Part shown: positions 51,466 to 60,904 of the stretch, piece after piece
Layout: every line of letters starts with the position of its first letter
Numbering within the stretch: position 1 is the first letter of the stretch
DNA from: Bradyrhizobium retamae
GTDB taxonomy: Bacteria > Pseudomonadota > Alphaproteobacteria > Rhizobiales > Xanthobacteraceae
Assembly (NCBI RefSeq): GCF_001440415.1
Contig: NZ_LLYA01000001.1
Span: 186,001-250,000, forward strand
Direction of reading: 5' to 3'
Length of the DNA: 64,000 nt
Notes under the pieces: generated by a model
Told to the model about the DNA's origin: nothing
Database searches by the model: none
Seen by the model: the letters and a program-made list of their open reading frames with translations, nothing else
Program-made: the position numbers and the translations under genes

Positions 51466-52665
51466 TCAGAACATCAGGCCTTCCTTGATCAGCACCCAGC
51501 GGCCGTTCTTGATCTGCTGGACCTGGGTGATCGTGGTGGCGAGATGATCAGTCTTGGAGAACTTGGTCGGCGGCGAATTGAAGATGTCACGGAACTGCTC
51601 GCCTGACTCCAGTGCGTCGAGCATCTTCTGCCCGCTCAGATCCTTGCCCGCCTTGTTGGCATAGAAGGCAAAGGTCTGGACGGCGTTGTAGCCGATGATC
51701 GCCTGGGTGTTGGCGTCGGTGCCAAACATCTTCTTATAGTTGGTCAGCCACTCCTTGACCTTGCCCTTGGCGGTGTCCTCGTACGGGATTTCGAAGCCGG
51801 AGGCTGCATAGAGACCTTCGACCGCTTCCTTGCCGAGGGCCGGCACTTCAAGCACGTTGACAGGCGTGGCGCCGAGGAAGGTCACGTCCCATCCGAGCTT
51901 CTTGGCTTCACCCATCGCGCCGATGGTCTCGCGGATGACGGTGCCGAGCACGACCATATCGCAGCCGTCCGATTTCATCTTGGCGATCTGCGCGCTGAAG
52001 TCGGAAGCGCCGCGCTTGTAGCTCGTGACAGTAGCCGGCTCCAGCTTCATCGCCTTGACCTGCTGCGTGAAGCCGTCAAGCACGTTCTTCCCGTACTCGT
52101 CGTCCTGATGCAGGATGCAGGGCTTCTTGAAACCCTTGGTCTCCAGCATGTACTTGACGGCGGCGCGGGTGCTCTCGACGTAAGGCAGCAGGTTGTTGAA
52201 CTTCAACCTTTCCTGCGGCTTCGCCGGATCGAACTTGAAGGTGAATTCGGCCGCCGTCAGGGGGAAGAGCTGCATGACACCGGCGTCGAACAGGATGTCC
52301 TGCGCGGCGAGCACGGTGGGGGAGCCCATCGGACCGACCATGGCGAACACCTTGTCGCGCTCGACCATCTTTTGCGACGCCAGCACGGCGCGTTTCGGAT
52401 CGTAGCCGCTGTCTTCAATGACCAGCTTGATCTTGCGGCCGTGGATGCCGCCTGCGGCGTTGATCTCCTCTACGGCCATCTTCATGCCGTTGGATACCGG
52501 CACGCCCCAGAACTTGATCGGACCGGACAGGTCCTGATGGGTACCGATCACGATCTCATTGGCCGAGATCCCTTGATCGGTAACCTTGGTTTGGGCTGCG
52601 GCCGGCAATTGGGTCAGCGCAAGGGCGCTCACCGCAAGGCCCAGCACCTTGAACGATTTCGACAT
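51466..52665 (-). CDS. Branched-chain-amino-acid-type ABC solute-binding protein (LivK-like)
   Basis: The 399-residue protein has a signal peptide (MSKSFKVLGLAVSALALTQLPAAAQ). It then has the type I periplasmic fold: GTHQDLSGPIKFWGVPVSNGMKMAVEEINAAGGIHGRKIKLVIEDSGYDP. It would feed the LivHMGF transporter encoded upstream on the same strand. The ligand is not necessarily an amino acid; linkage to a CoA ligase suggests an organic or aromatic acid. Its promoter lies before ATG 52665, 91 bases after the ligase gene. Confidence 0.9.
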   Translation of the reverse strand: MSKSFKVLGLAVSALALTQLPAAAQTKVTDQGISANEIVIGTHQDLSGPIKFWGVPVSNGMKMAVEEINAAGGIHGRKIKLVIEDSGYDPKRAVLASQKMVERDKVFAMVGPMGSPTVLAAQDILFDAGVMQLFPLTAAEFTFKFDPAKPQERLKFNNLLPYVESTRAAVKYMLETKGFKKPCILHQDDEYGKNVLDGFTQQVKAMKLEPATVTSYKRGASDFSAQIAKMKSDGCDMVVLGTVIRETIGAMGEAKKLGWDVTFLGATPVNVLEVPALGKEAVEGLYAASGFEIPYEDTAKGKVKEWLTNYKKMFGTDANTQAIIGYNAVQTFAFYANKAGKDLSGQKMLDALESGEQFRDIFNSPPTKFSKTDHLATTITQVQQIKNGRWVLIKEGLMF

Positions 52666-52756
52666 TGCAGTCTCCTCTTCCTTGGCCCGTGTTGCGCGAA
52701 GGGTGGGGCCTTCTCAGTCCTTCGCCGTTTTCAAATATTTTGTTCCAAATGGGCGC

Positions 52757-54595
52757 CTATGCCACCGCCCGTTCGCGATACATGGCGTCGATCTCGGCGG
52801 CGTAGCGCTTGTTCACGAAGCTGCGCTTCAGCTTCATGGTCGGCGTCAGCTCCTCGTCCTCGGGGGTCAACTGACGCTCGATGAGGTAGAACTTCTTGAT
52901 GGTTTCGACGCGCGCGAAGTTGGCATTGACCGCCTCGATTTCACGCTGGATCAGGTCCTGGATCTCCTGCGCACGGCACAGGCTGGCATAATTGGTGAAC
53001 GGAATATCGTGGTCCTGCGCGTATTTCTCGACATTCTCCTGGTCAATCATCACGAGGCAGGTCAAATACGGCCGCTTGTCGCCGATCACCACGGCGTCCG
53101 AAACGTAAGGCGAGAATTTCAACTGGTTCTCGATCTCCGACGGCGTGATGTTCTTGCCGCCCGAGGTGATGATGATGTCCTTCATCCGGTCAGTGATCTT
53201 GACGAAGCCTTCATTATCGATCGAGCCGACATCGCCGGTGTGCAGCCATCCCTTGGCGTCGATGGTCTCGGCGGTCTTCTCCGGCTGGTTCAGATAGCCC
53301 ATGAACAGGAAATCGCCGCGGATCAGGATTTCGCCCTGGGGCGAGATCGCAACCTCGCCCCACGGCGCGGCCTTGCCGACCGAGCCGAGCTTGATGCGAT
53401 CGGGCGGCATGATGGTCGCGACGCCGCAATTCTCGGTCTGGCCGTAGACTTCGCGCATGTCGAGACCGAGCGCGAGATACCAGCGGATCAGGTCCGGCGC
53501 GATCGGGGCCGCGCCGGTAAAGGCCAGCCGGCACCGATCGAGCCCGAGCATGCGGCGGATGTTGCGGAACACCAGCCAATAGGCGGCGCGGTTGGCCAGC
53601 CGCAAGGACAGTGGCGGCGTATCGCCCTGCAGCTTGTACTCGGTCATCCGATTGCCGATGGCGAGCGCGTTGCGGTACATCCAGTTCTGGAACTTGGTCG
53701 CATCCTTCAGCGCGATCGTGATTCCGGAATAGAACTTTTCCCAGATCCTCGGCACCGCGAGGAAGGCGGTCGGCTGCACCTCGCGCAGATTATCCGGCAC
53801 GGTCTCCGGGCTCTCGGCGAAATTCATCACCGATCCCAGCGCCAGCGAGACGTAATAGCCGCCGATCCGCTCGGCGACGTGGCAGAGCGGCAGAAACACC
53901 AGCCGTTCCTCGTTGTCGGTCGACGGAAACAGGTCGTTGGCGTGGCGCATCTGGTGCGTCACGCTGCGGTTGGAATGCATGGCGCCCTTGGGCGGGCCGG
54001 TGGTGCCCGAGGTGTAGACCAGGATGGCGAGATCGCCTGCGCTGCGGCTTTCGATCATCTCGTCCCACAGCCCCTCGTTGCCCTGCGCGTGGTTGCGACC
54101 GAGCGCCATGAATTCGGCCAGCGACAACACCATCGGGTCGCTGAAGCCGGTCAGGCCTTCCATGTCGAACACGACGATCTTCTGCAGCGTCGGGCAACGC
54201 GAACGGCAGGCGAGTATCTTGTCGAGCTGCTCCTCGTCCTCGGCGAAGATCACCTTGCTCGAAGAATCGTTGATCAAATATTCAACCTGCGACGAGGAGT
54301 CGGTCGGGTAGATGCCGGATGAAACGCCGCCGGCGCAGAGGATGCCCAGGTCGGCATAGACCCATTCCGGCACGGCGTTGGCGATGATCGAGGCGACGTC
54401 CCCGGGCCGGAACCCGCTGGCATGCAGACCATAGGCCACGTCCTTGGATATCTGCAGCCATTCGCGCCAACTGGTCGGCTGCCAGATGCCGAACTTCTTT
54501 TCGCGGATCGCCGGCCGGTCGCCGCGTGTTTCCACGGACAGCAAGAAGCTCTTCGCGATCGTGTCGGCGACCGTCAGCACTGCCGGTCTGGCCAT
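52757..54595 (-). CDS. Long-chain fatty-acid-type CoA ligase (AMP-binding)
   Basis: The 612-residue protein carries the AMP box YTSGTTGPPKGAMHSN, YGQTENCG, and GWLHTGDVGSIDNEGFVKITDRMKDIIITSGGKNI, followed by ITPSEIENQ. This corresponds to the FadD15/long-chain acyl-CoA ligase group. I chose the second ATG (54595), with GGGAGG at eight bases; ATG 54601 lies too close to that site. It lies between livF and livK, so the imported acid may be activated directly. The substrate is unknown. Confidence 0.9.
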   Translation of the reverse strand: MARPAVLTVADTIAKSFLLSVETRGDRPAIREKKFGIWQPTSWREWLQISKDVAYGLHASGFRPGDVASIIANAVPEWVYADLGILCAGGVSSGIYPTDSSSQVEYLINDSSSKVIFAEDEEQLDKILACRSRCPTLQKIVVFDMEGLTGFSDPMVLSLAEFMALGRNHAQGNEGLWDEMIESRSAGDLAILVYTSGTTGPPKGAMHSNRSVTHQMRHANDLFPSTDNEERLVFLPLCHVAERIGGYYVSLALGSVMNFAESPETVPDNLREVQPTAFLAVPRIWEKFYSGITIALKDATKFQNWMYRNALAIGNRMTEYKLQGDTPPLSLRLANRAAYWLVFRNIRRMLGLDRCRLAFTGAAPIAPDLIRWYLALGLDMREVYGQTENCGVATIMPPDRIKLGSVGKAAPWGEVAISPQGEILIRGDFLFMGYLNQPEKTAETIDAKGWLHTGDVGSIDNEGFVKITDRMKDIIITSGGKNITPSEIENQLKFSPYVSDAVVIGDKRPYLTCLVMIDQENVEKYAQDHDIPFTNYASLCRAQEIQDLIQREIEAVNANFARVETIKKFYLIERQLTPEDEELTPTMKLKRSFVNKRYAAEIDAMYRERAVA

Positions 54596-54729
54596 GCGCA
54601 TCTCCTCCCTCTGTCGCCTGCCTCCGGTGCCGGTGTCAAACCGGTCTTGGTTTTCGAAGCAGGCTCGAATTTAGCTCTAACTCGTTCTTAACGCCATGCT
54701 TTTGACTGCGACGGTTAACGCCAGATCTT

Positions 54730-55509
54730 CTAACGCCACGTCTTCTTCTTCTTCCAGCGCCGTTCGCCGCGGGCGCCCTCTTCCTTGGCGCCGAGATAGA
54801 ATTCCTGGATATCCTTTGAATTCATCAGCCGCTCGCAGGTGTCGTTCATCACGACCCGACCAATTTCCAGCACGTAGCCGTAATGCGCGGTCTCCAGCGC
54901 CACCTTGGCATTCTGCTCGACCAGCAGGATCGACATGCCCTGCTCCTCGTTGACGCGCTTGATGATGGTGAATATCTCTTTCACCAGGATCGGCGACAGG
55001 CCGAGCGAGGGCTCGTCCAAAAGTAGCAGGGTCGGCCGGTTCACCAGCGCCCGCCCGATCGCCAGCATCTGCTGCTCGCCGCCGGAAAGTTGCCCGGCTG
55101 GCTGGTTGATGCGTTCCTTCAGCCGCGGGAAATAGCCGTAGACGCGGTCGAGATCGTCGGCGACGCCGGCCCGATCCTTGCGCGGATAGGCGCCCATCAT
55201 CAGATTTTCGCGTACAGAGAGGAACGGAAACACCTCGCGCCCCTCCGGCACGTGGCTCAAGCCCAGCCGGACGATCTTGTCGGCTTCCATGCGCTGGATC
55301 GGCTTGCCCAGAAACTCGATAGAGCCCTTCTGCGGATCGAGAATGCCGGAGATGGTCTTGAGCACCGTGGTCTTGCCGGCGCCGTTGGCGCCGAGCAAGG
55401 TAACGATGCGGCCGCGCGGCACTTCCAGGCTGATGCCGCGGATGGCCATGATCGGCCCGTAATAGCTCTCGATATTGCTGAGCTTGAGGATGATGTCGGA
55501 AGCGCTCAT
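54730..55509 (-). CDS. Branched-chain ABC transporter ATP-binding protein (LivF-like)
   Basis: The 259-residue protein has Walker A GANGAGKTT, signature QLSGGEQQMLAIGRALV and Walker B LLLLDEPSLGLSP, the standard LivF set. ATG 55509 is preceded by GAGGATG; the frame opens further upstream as a shadow of livG. It starts 10 bases after the LivG stop. The C-terminus has an unusual lysine/arginine-rich tail (GERRWKKKKTWR). Confidence 0.92.
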   Translation of the reverse strand: MSASDIILKLSNIESYYGPIMAIRGISLEVPRGRIVTLLGANGAGKTTVLKTISGILDPQKGSIEFLGKPIQRMEADKIVRLGLSHVPEGREVFPFLSVRENLMMGAYPRKDRAGVADDLDRVYGYFPRLKERINQPAGQLSGGEQQMLAIGRALVNRPTLLLLDEPSLGLSPILVKEIFTIIKRVNEEQGMSILLVEQNAKVALETAHYGYVLEIGRVVMNDTCERLMNSKDIQEFYLGAKEEGARGERRWKKKKTWR

Positions 55510-55519
55510 GGCATCATCC

Positions 55520-56278
55520 TCATGCGCCGAGATAGGCGGCGACGACGTCGGGATGGCGCTGCACCTCGGACGGCGAGCCCATCGCCAGCACGCGGCCGTA
55601 GTTGAGCGCAATCACGCGGTCGGAGACGCGATTGACCAGCGTCATGTCGTGCTCGACCATCAAGACGGTGATGCCAAGCTCGGTCTTCATGTCGCGGATC
55701 CAGAACGACATGTCCTGGGTCTCCTCGACGTTGAGCCCGGAGGACGGCTCGTCCAGCAGGATCAGCTTCGGCTCGGAACACAGCGCGCGCGCCAGCTCGA
55801 TCACCTTGCGGACGCCGTAAGGCAGCCCCGAGATCAGCTTGTCGCGATAGGCTTCGAGATCGAGGAACTCGATCACCTGCTCGACGCGGCGGCGATGCAT
55901 CTTTTCGCCGGCGCGCACGCTCGGCAGGAACAACAATTCCTGCCAGAGCCGCGTGGTGGAGTGGCGGTGCCGGCCGACCAATAGATTGCTCAGCATGGTC
56001 GCATTCTCGAACAATTCGATGTTCTGGAAGGTGCGGGCGATGCCGAGGCCTGCGATATCGTAGGCCGGCTGATTGGTAATATCCTGGTCCTCGAAGAAGA
56101 TCCTGCCAGAGGTCGGTGGATAAATCCGCGAGATCAGGTTGAAGATTGAACTCTTGCCTGCGCCGTTCGGGCCGATGATCGAGAGTATCTCGCCCTTCTC
56201 CACAGCGAAGCTGACGGAATCGACAGCCTTGAGGCCGCCGAAGTGCAGAGAGAGATTTTCGGCACGGAAATAGCTCAT
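55520..56278 (-). CDS. Branched-chain ABC transporter ATP-binding protein (LivG-like)
   Basis: The 252-residue protein has Walker A GPNGAGKSS and signature LPYGVRKVIELARALCSEPKLILLDEPSSGLN. LivG-type ATPases often lack the LSGGQ order, as here. ATG 56278 overlaps the LivM stop by four bases. It pairs with LivF to drive the LivHM pore. Confidence 0.92.
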   Translation of the reverse strand: MSYFRAENLSLHFGGLKAVDSVSFAVEKGEILSIIGPNGAGKSSIFNLISRIYPPTSGRIFFEDQDITNQPAYDIAGLGIARTFQNIELFENATMLSNLLVGRHRHSTTRLWQELLFLPSVRAGEKMHRRRVEQVIEFLDLEAYRDKLISGLPYGVRKVIELARALCSEPKLILLDEPSSGLNVEETQDMSFWIRDMKTELGITVLMVEHDMTLVNRVSDRVIALNYGRVLAMGSPSEVQRHPDVVAAYLGA

Positions 56279-57426
56279 CGGTTCCGCTCCGATTTCACGT
56301 AGATCTTCTGGCGTTTGAAGGTAGCGCGCTTGTAGAGCGGGAAGAGTTGGAAGAAGAGTTTTATCTTCAGCCAGCGGCCGTAGAGACCGAGCGGCTCGAA
56401 CAGCACGAACAGCACGATGATCACCCCGTAGATCGCGCCCTTCAAGCCATTGGCGGACGCAATAGCGGCGACATTGTCGTGAATTTTGCCCGCCGCAATG
56501 CTGTCGGCGCCAAAGGTCGCTGCGATGCCGGCGATGATGCCGGGCAGGTCGTCCTTCAGGTACGTCAGGAACGGATCGATCATGACCAGAAAGATTGCAC
56601 CTAACACCGCGCCGTGCAGGCTGAAGGCGCCGCCGATCAGGATCACGATGATGAACTCGATCGAGAGCTGCAGCGTGAACATTTCTGGCGAGATGAAGGA
56701 GAGCTTGTGCGCGAACAGCACGCCGGCGAGGCCTGTGATCGCCGCGCTGATCGCAAACGACTTCACCTTGTAAAGCGACACATTGACGCCCATGCTGCGC
56801 GCCGCAGTTTCGCTGTCGCGGATCGCGACGAAGGCGCGTCCTGTCGGCGAGCGCAGCAGATTGAGCGCGCCGACGATGGTGAGGATCAGTACGGCAAGAC
56901 AGAGATAGTAGAAGGCCGGGCCGTTTTGCGGCACCGCCTGCCCGAACAGGCTCAGCGTCTTGACCCGCATGCCCTCGTTGCCGTGGGTTACGCTTTCCCA
57001 ACGCGCCAGCACCTCCTCGACGATGAAGCCGAAGGAAATTGTCGCGATGACGAGATAGATGCCCGTCAGCCGCAGCGCCGGGAATCCGACCAGCGCGCCG
57101 ACCACGCCGGTCAACAGGCCGCCGGCCAGGAAATAGACCGGAAACGGCACGTTGAACTGCTGCAGATAGGCCGCCGTGTAAGCGCCGATCGCCAGAAATG
57201 CGGCGTGCCCGAGTGAGGCCTGCCCGGTGAAGCCGGTGAGAATCATCAGTCCCACGCCGACCGTTGCATAGATGCAGACGAACACCAGTTGGCTGACGAG
57301 GTAGCTGGAAAGCACGAACGGCGCGATCAGGAGAAACGCCAGCAGGGTACCGTAGGAGACGACGTAGCCGCTGTGCGGAAACAGTTTGATGTCGTCTTCG
57401 TAATCCGTCTTGAAGAGAAAACGCAT
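56275..57426 (-). CDS. Branched-chain ABC transporter permease (LivM-like)
   Basis: The 383-residue protein has about nine membrane segments and the LivM signature GYVVSYGTLLAFLLIAPF followed by FVCIYATVGVGLMILTGFTGQASLGHAAFLAIGAY. Its ATG (57426) shares one base with the LivH stop. The frame continues upstream only as a shadow of livH. It forms the transporter pore with LivH. Confidence 0.92.
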   Translation of the reverse strand: MRFLFKTDYEDDIKLFPHSGYVVSYGTLLAFLLIAPFVLSSYLVSQLVFVCIYATVGVGLMILTGFTGQASLGHAAFLAIGAYTAAYLQQFNVPFPVYFLAGGLLTGVVGALVGFPALRLTGIYLVIATISFGFIVEEVLARWESVTHGNEGMRVKTLSLFGQAVPQNGPAFYYLCLAVLILTIVGALNLLRSPTGRAFVAIRDSETAARSMGVNVSLYKVKSFAISAAITGLAGVLFAHKLSFISPEMFTLQLSIEFIIVILIGGAFSLHGAVLGAIFLVMIDPFLTYLKDDLPGIIAGIAATFGADSIAAGKIHDNVAAIASANGLKGAIYGVIIVLFVLFEPLGLYGRWLKIKLFFQLFPLYKRATFKRQKIYVKSERNR

Positions 57427-58304
57427 TAGACCTTCTTCCGCATGTGAACACCGAACAGGCCTTCGGGCTTGAGCAGCAGCACCACCAGAAGGACGATGTA
57501 GGGTGCGACGTCTTTCCAGCCCTGCGGCAGGTAGAAGCCGGCCATGCTCTCGATCACGCCGATCAGCACGCCTCCGACCACGGCGCCGGGGATCGAGCCG
57601 AAGCCGCCGAGCACGGCGGCGGGAAATGCTTTCAAACCAAGCACCAGTCCGACATTGGAGTGAATGAAGGTGATCGGCGCTAGCAGCACGCCGGCTGCTG
57701 TCGCGACCGCCGCAGCGATCGCCCACACGATCGAGACCACGCGCTTGACCGGAATGCCCATGTAGTAGGCAGCGAGCATGTTCTCCGAACTGGCGCGCAT
57801 CGCGGTGCCGAGCGTGGTGCGGTTGAAGAACAGATACAACAGCGCGCAGAGGATGATGGTGGCGGCGATCACCGACAGCTTGTCGTATGCGAGCACCAGC
57901 GATCCGATCCGCAGCACACCGTCGCTGAACGGTGTCTCGATCTTGAAATCGTCGGTGCCCCAGATCATGCCGACCACGGAGCGCAGGAAATATCCGAGCC
58001 CGATCGTCGCCATGATGATGGAAAACTGCGGATAACCGAGAATCGGGCGCACGACCACGCGTTCGGCCAACATGCCGAACAGGGCCATGGCAATGACGGC
58101 ACCGGCGAATCCGAGCCAGTAATTGAGACCAAGCATGCCGATGAATGTGAAGGCGAAGAATCCGCCCAGCATCATCAAATCGCCCTGGGCGAAATTGACG
58201 ACCTCGGTTGCCTTGTAAATGAGCACAAAACCGAGCGCGATCAGGCCATAGACGCAGCCGAGCGCGATGCCACTCACGAGCTGCTGAACGAAGTCCAGCA
58301 TCAT
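57426..58304 (-). CDS. Branched-chain ABC transporter permease (LivH-like)
   Basis: The 292-residue protein has the LivH start FVQQLVSGIALGCVYGLIALGFVLIYKATEVVNFAQGDLMMLG, and then AFPAAVLGGFGSIPGAVVGG. There are about eight membrane segments. The start is ATGATG at 58304/58301, preceded by GGGAGGGAA; I used the first ATG. It is the first gene of livHMGF, with the promoter in the 285-base gap shared with the divergent ABC-2 exporter. Confidence 0.92.
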   Translation of the reverse strand: MMLDFVQQLVSGIALGCVYGLIALGFVLIYKATEVVNFAQGDLMMLGGFFAFTFIGMLGLNYWLGFAGAVIAMALFGMLAERVVVRPILGYPQFSIIMATIGLGYFLRSVVGMIWGTDDFKIETPFSDGVLRIGSLVLAYDKLSVIAATIILCALLYLFFNRTTLGTAMRASSENMLAAYYMGIPVKRVVSIVWAIAAAVATAAGVLLAPITFIHSNVGLVLGLKAFPAAVLGGFGSIPGAVVGGVLIGVIESMAGFYLPQGWKDVAPYIVLLVVLLLKPEGLFGVHMRKKV

Positions 58305-58589
58305 TTCCCTCCCCGATGCCGGGCGATTCTGTCGATCGCCTCTTTCGCATCTTGCGTCTACACGCTGCCCGGCATCCACGATGCCTGCAGCCGCATATGT
58401 CCCGCTGCATTGAGCCCAAAGCGCCGACCGCTGTCAACAAAGCGGTGCGAGCGGCGCCGTTAACAATTGCGGAGAAATGCCGCATCCCGGGAAGTTGCGG
58501 GGATCAGCGCGATTTGGTCCACCAGATTCACCGCGCCGAAAGTTCTTCGGTTCATGGTCCGCGGCGAACAACTGGATCGCTCCGAAATC

Positions 58590-59342
58590 ATGAAGGCGGA
58601 TGTATCGGCGCTCGAGGTGCGAGGGTTAACGAAGCGTTTTGACCGCCCGGCGGTCGATGCGCTCGACCTCACCGTTCGCACTGGCGAGTTCTATGCCCTG
58701 CTCGGCCCCAACGGCGCCGGCAAGACTACGACCCTGCGCATGGTCGCCGGTCTGCTCAGGCCCGACGCCGGCTCTGTCGCGATATTGGGCATCGATGCGC
58801 TTGCCGATCCCGTCGCCGCCAAGCAGATCATGGCCTGGGTTTCCGACGAGCCCATGATCTACGACAAGCTGACGCCGCTGGAATATCTCGAATTCGTCGC
58901 CGGCCTGTGGGGCATCGATCCCGCAACTTCCGAAACTTCCGCTCACCAGCTTCTGGCGTCGCTCGGACTGGAGCCGCATCTGCACGAACGCTGCGAGGGA
59001 TTTTCCAAGGGCATGCGGCAGAAGGTGGCGCTCGCCGGCGCGCTGGTTCACGATCCCCGGCTGATCATCCTGGACGAGCCGCTGACCGGGCTCGACGCGC
59101 TGTCGGCGCGGCACGTCAAGGGATTGCTGCAGGAGCGCGTCCGCTCCGGCTGCACCGTGATCATGACGACGCATATTCTCGAAGTAGCCGAGCGGATGGC
59201 CGATCGGATCGGCGTTATCGCCGCGGGACGGCTGGTGGCCGAGGGGACGCTCAGTGAGCTGCGCCAGCAGAATGGCCGCGGCGACACCAGCCTCGAAGAC
59301 ATGTTCATCGCGCTCGTCGACGCCGGGGCGGCAGCCGCATGA
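58590..59342 (+). CDS. ABC-2 type exporter ATP-binding protein
   Basis: The 250-residue protein has Walker A GPNGAGKTTTLR, signature FSKGMRQKVALAGALVHDPRLIILDEPLTGLDAL, and ends with the MFIALVDAGA tail common in ABC-2 ATPases. I used ATG 58590, although the ribosome site is weak; an in-frame ATG at 58554 is possible. Its stop overlaps the permease start (ATGA). The substrate is unknown. Confidence 0.88.
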   Translation: MKADVSALEVRGLTKRFDRPAVDALDLTVRTGEFYALLGPNGAGKTTTLRMVAGLLRPDAGSVAILGIDALADPVAAKQIMAWVSDEPMIYDKLTPLEYLEFVAGLWGIDPATSETSAHQLLASLGLEPHLHERCEGFSKGMRQKVALAGALVHDPRLIILDEPLTGLDALSARHVKGLLQERVRSGCTVIMTTHILEVAERMADRIGVIAAGRLVAEGTLSELRQQNGRGDTSLEDMFIALVDAGAAAA

Positions 59343-60862
59343 GTTCGGCCGCGGCGCTCACCTGGTATGCTCGGCACGAAATCCGGCTGGCCTGGCGCGA
59401 ATGGCTGGCCATGATGACCGGCAGCCGGGGAAAACGAAAGCGTGCGATCATTGCCCTGGTCGTGTTCGCTGCCATCATGCACCTGCCGGCCTATGCGGTG
59501 ATCGGCCGCTTTGCCGATTTGCAGGCGCCGTTAGGCAAGCCCGAACTGATCGTCATCACCGCGACGATCCTTCTCGCCTGGGCCTTGATGCTGTCGCAGG
59601 CGATCGAGTCCGTGACGCGGGTGTTTTACGCCCGCGCCGATCTCGACCTCCTGATGTCGTCACCGGCGAACCTCGCCAACGTGTTCTCGGTGCGGATCGC
59701 GGCGATCGCGCTATCCGTCATCGGAATGGCGCTGCTGCTGTCGACGCCCTTTGTCGACGTTCTCGTGATCGGCGGCGGCGCGCGCTGGCTCTCGGCGTTC
59801 GGCGTCGTCGTCGCCATCGGCCTTTCGGCCGCAGCGGTAGCGATCGCGATCACCGTGCTGCTGTTCAGGCTGATCGGCCCGAGCCGCACCCGCCTCGTCG
59901 CACAGATCGTGGCCGCCGTCATCGGCGCCGGCTTCGTCATCGCGCTCCAGGTCGCGGCCATCCTTTCCTATGGCACGTTGTCTCGCTTCACCGTGCTGAC
60001 CTCCGATGCCGCTTCAGCCTATGCGCCTGATCTCGACAGTCCGCTGTGGTGGCCGGCGCGCGCGGCGATCGGCGACGGCATGGTGCTGTCATGGCTCATG
60101 GCCGGCGGGCTCCTGCTGCTCGGCGCGGTGATGGCGGTCTTTTCGCCGCGATTTGCCGATACCGTCGTCCGTGTCGCCGCCACCACGCGCGCTGTCTGTC
60201 GCGGGCCGCGCGCCACGGCATTTCGCGGCGGCTCGCGGCAACGGGCGCTTCGCACCAAGGAGTTCGTGCTGCTGCGGCGCGACCCATGGCTGCTGTCGCA
60301 AAGCCTGATGCAATTGCTGTATCTGGTGCCGCCGGCCCTGATGCTGTGGCGAAGCTTTTCCGAAAGCTCTGACGCGATCGTGCTGATCACGCCCGTAATC
60401 GTGATGGCGGCGGGCCAGCTTGCCGGCGGCCTCGCCTGGCTGACGATTTCAGGAGAAGATGCCGCCGACCTGGTCGCAACCGCACCGCTGCCGCCCTCGC
60501 ACGTGATCCGCGCCAAGATTGAAGTGGTGCTGATCTCAATTGGCGCCATCTTCACGCCGCTGATCGCAGCCCTTGCATTTGCCTCCTTGACGCAGGCGAT
60601 CGTCACCGCGCTCGGCGTCATTATCGCGACCGTCTCCGCCGCCGCGATCCAGCTCTGGTTCCGCGTGCAGGCCAAGCGCACCCAGTTCCGCCGCCGCCAG
60701 ACTTCGTCGCGACTGGCGACCTTCGCGGAAGCCTTCTGCTCAATCGGCTGGGCCGCGACGTCAGTCCTCGCGGTCACCATTCCGGTTGCGGCCGTGATCA
60801 GCGGCGCGCTGACCGCGGCGATCCTGGCTGCGACGTGGAAGATCAGCCCGCGGCGGGGGTAG
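59339..60862 (+). CDS. ABC-2 type exporter permease
   Basis: The 507-residue protein has about ten or more membrane segments, in two groups (about residues 35-245 and 305-500). The start ATG 59339 overlaps the ATPase stop. It is longer than common ABC-2 permeases (about 250-350) and looks like a fused double-length permease. No neighbour tells its substrate. Confidence 0.8.
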   Translation: MSSAAALTWYARHEIRLAWREWLAMMTGSRGKRKRAIIALVVFAAIMHLPAYAVIGRFADLQAPLGKPELIVITATILLAWALMLSQAIESVTRVFYARADLDLLMSSPANLANVFSVRIAAIALSVIGMALLLSTPFVDVLVIGGGARWLSAFGVVVAIGLSAAAVAIAITVLLFRLIGPSRTRLVAQIVAAVIGAGFVIALQVAAILSYGTLSRFTVLTSDAASAYAPDLDSPLWWPARAAIGDGMVLSWLMAGGLLLLGAVMAVFSPRFADTVVRVAATTRAVCRGPRATAFRGGSRQRALRTKEFVLLRRDPWLLSQSLMQLLYLVPPALMLWRSFSESSDAIVLITPVIVMAAGQLAGGLAWLTISGEDAADLVATAPLPPSHVIRAKIEVVLISIGAIFTPLIAALAFASLTQAIVTALGVIIATVSAAAIQLWFRVQAKRTQFRRRQTSSRLATFAEAFCSIGWAATSVLAVTIPVAAVISGALTAAILAATWKISPRRG

Positions 60863-60904
60863 CGGACAACGTTCGGTCTTTTTATGCCATACGGCAAAGT
60901 CGAC

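Noticed and set aside
52586..54322. 578-codon open frame on the plus strand
   Set aside because: It is antisense to the CoA ligase, whose motifs are complete.
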